Below, piece after piece: positions 60,933 through 64,000 of a stretch of DNA of 64,000 nt. The first letter of the stretch is position 1. Each line of letters opens with the position of its first letter. A program made the translations under genes and the position numbers. The notes below the pieces were generated by a model. The model was given only the letters and a program-made list of their open reading frames with translations. It ran no database searches and was not told the origin of the DNA. The DNA is from Flaviaestuariibacter flavus (GTDB taxonomy: Bacteria; Bacteroidota; Bacteroidia; Chitinophagales; Chitinophagaceae). The DNA lies in assembly GCF_004337505.1 (NCBI RefSeq), contig NZ_SJZI01000042.1, forward strand, positions 372,001-436,000, in the 5' to 3' direction.

Positions 60933-62384
60933 TCATTGGCCTTGGGCCAACGAGTAAGAACGCTTCCCATCCCACTCGTTCAGCAGCTCGGTGGAGCAGA
61001 TCTTGAAGTCCTGGGTGAGGCGTTTTTGCAGCTCCAGCAGGTCGATTTGGGTCACCCCCTGGTCGCCGACGCTCTCGAAGCGGCAGGTGTACTGGTTGAC
61101 GAGGTTGGTGAATACCGATCCTTTGGGCCATACCTGGGTGCCGCGGTTGGAGATGGTTACGAGCTTGAACAGGTCGGTGGTGTGCTGGAGGCACTTGCGG
61201 GCAACCGCGTCGTGGTTCTCGGAGCTTTCGATGAACACGTCGATGCCCACGATCTTCTCCTCGCTGGTTTCCTTGCTCACCATCATGGTGTTTTTTTCGA
61301 GGCGGCACACCGCGAGGTTTTCCACCGTGTTTTCCATCATGGGGCGCATGCCCTGCTCGGGCACGCGGCCGAAGTTGGCGATGATAGCCTGGGCAAACTC
61401 CGTGGTGTTCACAGCGGGCTTCGATTTGTCGCCGAAGTCGCCGGTGTGGATGCCCTGCTCGAGGGTGTAGAGGAGCGCGTTTTCGATGACGGCGGCGTTT
61501 TCGCGGAAGCCCAGGTGGCGCAGCATGCCGAGGCCCGAAAGCAGCAGGGCGGTGGGGTTGGCGATGTTTTTCCCGGCGATGTCCGGCGCAGTGCCGTGCA
61601 CGGCCTCGAAGATGGAGATGTGGTCGCCGATATTGGCCGAAGGCGCGAAGCCGAGGCCGCCCACGAGGCCGGCGCAGAGGTCGGAGATGATGTCGCCCTG
61701 GAGGTTGGTCATCACCACCACGTCAAACTGGTCGGGCTTTACCACCAGCTGCATGGCGAGGTCGTCCACGATTTTGTCGTCGGCGTTGAGGTTGGGATAT
61801 TCCTTTGCCACTTCATAGAAGCACTCCAGGAAGAGACCGTCGGTGAGCTTCATGATATTGGCCTTGTGGCCGCAGGTAATGCGGCGGGCGCCCTTTTTCT
61901 GGGCCATATCGAAGGCATAGCGGATCACCTGCATGGAGCCGGGGCGGGTGATGAAGCGGCGGGAGAGGGCCACGTCGTGGGTGAGCATGTGCTCGATGCC
62001 GCCGTAGGTGTCTTCGATGTTTTCGCGTACGATGGTGATATCGATGGGGATGCCGGCCTTCGAGAAAACCGTGTCAACGCCGTGAAGGGTCTGGAAGGTG
62101 CGCTTGTTCGCATAGGTGTTCCAGGTTTTGCGGGCGGTGACGTTGACGCTCTTCACGCCCTTGCCTTTCGGTGTTTCCATGGGGCCTTTGAAGAGGATGC
62201 CCAGGCGCTCGATGGCCGCCTGCGCCTCGGGGGTCATCCCGTTGGAGTAGCCTTTATCGAAGACCCATTTACCCATTTCCACAAACTCATATTCCAGGTC
62301 TACCTTATTTGCGGCGAAGATGCTCAGAACGGCGTCCATAATTTCAGGACCGATCCCGTCCCCTTTGGCTACGGCGATTTTCAT
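60933..62384 (-). CDS. icd: NADP-dependent isocitrate dehydrogenase (Thermus-like, extended)
   Basis: TCA-cycle enzyme that turns isocitrate into 2-oxoglutarate. The 483-residue product has the beta-decarboxylating dehydrogenase core: [17 protein letters not shown], the substrate-binding [15 protein letters not shown], the catalytic Lys in [14 protein letters not shown], the metal Asp residues in [21 protein letters not shown], and the cofactor loop [23 protein letters not shown]-terminal extension of about 140 residues after the core is typical of the Thermus/Bacteroidota branch. The shadow frame on the other strand is not a gene. Confidence 0.95.
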   Translation of the reverse strand: MKIAVAKGDGIGPEIMDAVLSIFAANKVDLEYEFVEMGKWVFDKGYSNGMTPEAQAAIERLGILFKGPMETPKGKGVKSVNVTARKTWNTYANKRTFQTLHGVDTVFSKAGIPIDITIVRENIEDTYGGIEHMLTHDVALSRRFITRPGSMQVIRYAFDMAQKKGARRITCGHKANIMKLTDGLFLECFYEVAKEYPNLNADDKIVDDLAMQLVVKPDQFDVVVMTNLQGDIISDLCAGLVGGLGFAPSANIGDHISIFEAVHGTAPDIAGKNIANPTALLLSGLGMLRHLGFRENAAVIENALLYTLEQGIHTGDFGDKSKPAVNTTEFAQAIIANFGRVPEQGMRPMMENTVENLAVCRLEKNTMMVSKETSEEKIVGIDVFIESSENHDAVARKCLQHTTDLFKLVTISNRGTQVWPKGSVFTNLVNQYTCRFESVGDQGVTQIDLLELQKRLTQDFKICSTELLNEWDGKRSYSLAQGQ

Positions 62385-62491
62385 TGATAAACGTTTGGTT
62401 TTTAACGGGAAGCATCACCGTGAATCCAGTGTAACCGGCCCCGACCGGGCACTAACAGTGTTTTGCAAGGCGATCGTTCCCCGTTTGATGG

Positions 62492-62500
62492 GTAAAAATA
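62492..62500 (-). promoter_or_regulatory. -7-like box of icd
   Basis: TATTTTTAC on the minus strand, 107 bases upstream of the ATG at 62384. Confidence 0.4.
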
Positions 62501-62596
62501 CTGCCCGCAAAAGTAGGTGTGTGGAATCTATTGTACGGTGCGAACCCGTATTAATTCTTGGCGGGTTCTTTGAATAACACTTATTAAACTTGTAGT

Positions 62597-62983
62597 ATGG
62601 TATCCAAAATATCAGAAGGGGTGAAGATCAGCGTGGAGACATTCTACCAACAGGATTATTCCAATCCGCTGCAGAGCGAATTCATGTTTGCCTACCGCAT
62701 CACCATAGAAAACAACAACAGCTTCCCGGTGAAGCTGCTCAGCCGTCACTGGTACATTTTCGACTCCGACGGTGAGTACCGCGAGGTGGAAGGCGAAGGC
62801 GTGGTGGGCATGCAGCCCGTAATCAACGCGCACGACGAATACCAGTACGTGAGCGGTTGCAACCTGCATACGGAGATGGGCCGGATGCACGGCACCTACC
62901 TGATGGAGAACCTCCACACCAAGCAGTTGTTCGAGGTGAATATCCCGGCCTTCGAGATGATCACCCCGTTCAAGTACAACTAA
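62597..62983 (+). CDS. apaG: ApaG-domain protein
   Basis: Small single-domain protein of 128 residues with an immunoglobulin/fibronectin-III-like beta-sandwich fold. Family features are VKISVETFYQQDYSNPLQSEFMFAYRITIENNNSFPVKLLSRHWYIFDSDGEYREVEGEGVVGMQPVI, the GCNL segment and GRMHGTYLMEN. ApaG has been linked to cobalt resistance and magnesium efflux in enterobacteria and is a domain of F-box proteins in eukaryotes; its molecular role is unsettled. Single gene with its own terminator. Confidence 0.95.
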   Translation: MVSKISEGVKISVETFYQQDYSNPLQSEFMFAYRITIENNNSFPVKLLSRHWYIFDSDGEYREVEGEGVVGMQPVINAHDEYQYVSGCNLHTEMGRMHGTYLMENLHTKQLFEVNIPAFEMITPFKYN

Positions 62984-63056
62984 TCTTCCCCCTCCCTATA
63001 TATACGTATCGTGAACTGTGTTCCTTTGGCCCTGCTAACGGCTCCGGATCACGATA

Positions 63057-63087
63057 GAGCCCCCGCCACAGGCGGGGGCTCTTCTTT
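63057..63087 (+). terminator. Intrinsic terminator after apaG
   Basis: Perfect 11-bp stem GAGCCCCCGCC/GGCGGGGGCTC with loop ACA, followed by TTCTTT. Confidence 0.9.
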
Positions 63088-63100
63088 AGAGAATGTGTTG

Positions 63101-63187
63101 ATGGCGGATGTCGGATGTCTGATCTGGCTGCGCCATGCACGGTTTTAGACCTAAGATCAGACATCGGGCATCAGAGATCGGAGATCT
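63101..63187. repeat. GGATGTC/GACATC-word inverted element at the gldB stop codon
   Basis: The left arm (63101-63127) has ATGGCGGATGTCGGATGTC then TGATCTGG; the right arm (63143-63187) iterates AAGATCAGACATC, GGGCATCAGAGATC and GGAGATC. The arms are imperfect reverse complements around 15 bases. The right arm touches the gldB stop codon. Confidence 0.8.
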
Positions 63188-64000
63188 TATTTCGGTTTGT
63201 ACTTGCTTCCCTCATACACCGCCCGGGCCGGCGTTTTCAGCACTTCGGGCAGCGGCTTGCCCGAGCGGCGGGCGTATTCCTGCACGATGCGCCAGCCCAG
63301 CCATTGGCCGATATTTCCCGGCGAAACCTCCGGAAGGCCCTGCGTAAAGGGCGACTCGCCGAGGTAGGTCTGGATGACATTGGGCTCGATGCTGTAGAGA
63401 TTTTCGTTTTTCAGGATATAGCCCCAGGCGTTGCCCTCGTTTTTGCGGAGCCACTCCAGCTGCGCGCCGGTATAGCCGGTCTTGGTGCTGTCGGGGGCGT
63501 CGGGCAGCAGGTGATCGAGCAGGTACCACTGCTTGCCGCCCTCCACGAACTGCTCGATGAGGGGGCGCCCCACGCTCTGGTTGGGATAAATATCATCGGC
63601 CACAGCCGCCATGGCACGGGCAGCTATGTATTCCTTGTCGAATCGGCGCGCGATATAGTCGGGGTACATCTGGTGGATCTCCTCCTCCTGGTAGGCGGGA
63701 AAGTCCTTGCCGGCAAACTGCTGCAGGCCGATGCCCAGGTAGGCCGGCGCCACCACCACCGGCGGGGCGTCGAAGGTGGCAATGAAGGTGAGGAGCTTCG
63801 GCACGGGGTAGTCGGGGTAATAATACCTGGTATATCGGAAGCCCGTGGTCAATTCCTCCTGCAGCCAGCCGAGGTCGGGGTATTTTTTCTGGATGGCTGC
63901 GTTCACCGGCGCATAGTCGCGGAGCATATAGCGGATCACGAGCTGCCCGCTGGAGTCGGCCGGGTTGATACCGATAATGTTATTCATAAAGATCCCGTAG
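63187..64000 (-). CDS. gldB: Gliding motility lipoprotein GldB (5' end missing)
   Basis: Envelope protein required for gliding and type IX function in flavobacteria; its biochemical role is unknown. The visible 270 residues include DLGWLQEELTTGFRYTRYYYPDYPVPKLLTFIATFDAPPVV, LGIGLQQFAGKDFPAY, HQMYPDYIARRFDKEYIAARAM and the C-terminal GNIGQWLGWRIVQEYARRSG, all typical of GldB. An ATG lies at 63987, but the frame stays open to the window edge (YGIF before that Met) and GldB normally has about 320 residues with a lipoprotein signal, so the true start is outside. It is 12 kb from gldKLMN. Confidence 0.88.
   Translation of the reverse strand, partial: YGIFMNNIIGINPADSSGQLVIRYMLRDYAPVNAAIQKKYPDLGWLQEELTTGFRYTRYYYPDYPVPKLLTFIATFDAPPVVVAPAYLGIGLQQFAGKDFPAYQEEEIHQMYPDYIARRFDKEYIAARAMAAVADDIYPNQSVGRPLIEQFVEGGKQWYLLDHLLPDAPDSTKTGYTGAQLEWLRKNEGNAWGYILKNENLYSIEPNVIQTYLGESPFTQGLPEVSPGNIGQWLGWRIVQEYARRSGKPLPEVLKTPARAVYEGSKYKPK

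Noticed and set aside
60936..62387. 483-codon open frame on the plus strand opposite icd
   Set aside because: It covers almost exactly the isocitrate dehydrogenase gene in antisense and has no family motif.
1..64000. Insertion sequences, integrases, prophage or replication origin
   Set aside because: No transposase, integrase, phage or DnaA-box cluster was recognised anywhere in the window; the repeat elements have no coding capacity.

Overview
The window is a GC-rich stretch of a Bacteroidota chromosome, most likely from the Chitinophagaceae. The evidence is a SusC/SusD pair, the gliding and type IX secretion genes gldK-gldL-gldM-gldN, two secreted proteins with type IX sorting tails, a partial GldB, DUF4271 and DUF4783 proteins, start sites without clear Shine-Dalgarno sequences, and promoter-like boxes of the Bacteroidota TAnnTTTG type. 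The family-level placement is inference.

Layout. 1-64: the first 21 codons of a secreted protein, cut by the edge. 281-12734: a polysaccharide utilization locus, all on the plus strand: SusC, SusD, a surface glycan-binding lipoprotein, then GH5, GH3, Calx-beta/GH16 and GH30 enzymes. The set suggests use of a beta-1,3/1,6-glucan such as laminarin. 12791-15827: a nitrilase-family hydrolase divergent from a secreted IgGFc-binding-like protein. 16046-16120: tRNA-Arg(CCG). 16263-22516: marC, then a vitamin B12 block on the minus strand (cobC, cobS, cobT, a Dph6-like ATP pyrophosphatase, and a BtuB-like receptor behind a cobalamin riboswitch). 22560-26400: a more AT-rich patch with two unknown membrane proteins, a very small lysine-rich ORF and an orphan histidine kinase. 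26395-34080: two small unknown genes and a 2237-residue type IX secreted repeat protein. 34225-41143: amino-acid permease, an Arg/Ser-rich membrane protein, a Cys/Met-metabolism PLP enzyme, a TolC/HlyD pair without its pump, and gpsA. 41167-46008: hemW, a BamA/TamA-like outer-membrane protein, a DUF4271 protein and hemD. 46224-51063: gldKLMN. 51391-56632: uvrC, a lipoprotein, a beta-barrel protein with a membrane anchor beside its ECF sigma factor, and a haem-binding protein. 56750-62983: gpmI, DUF4783, nadC, SUI1-family factor, isocitrate dehydrogenase and apaG. 63187-64000: gldB, cut at its 5' end.

The most unusual signal lies between the genes. At about 14 places there are iterated, slightly degenerate short words (for example AATGCGGT, GGTTAATT, GAGATC, CGTGAATC, GAACC, GAGAACAAG). 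Most are arranged as two arms in inverted orientation around a spacer. The same word class returns at places tens of kilobases apart. The elements abut stop codons, reach into the end of cobC, run up to -7 promoter boxes, surround a terminator, and one sits inside the peripheral arm of the cobalamin riboswitch. A separate island at 58846-59413 holds five units of an exactly 43-bp tandem repeat of hairpins, bounded by inverted copies of a C/G-rich element. I do not know a described family that covers these word repeats; they are the main candidate for something new here.

A second recurring signal is a TAnnTTTG or TAnnTTTAC box a few to about 115 bases upstream of many starts. In several cases it is so close to the start codon that the mRNA would be leaderless or nearly so.
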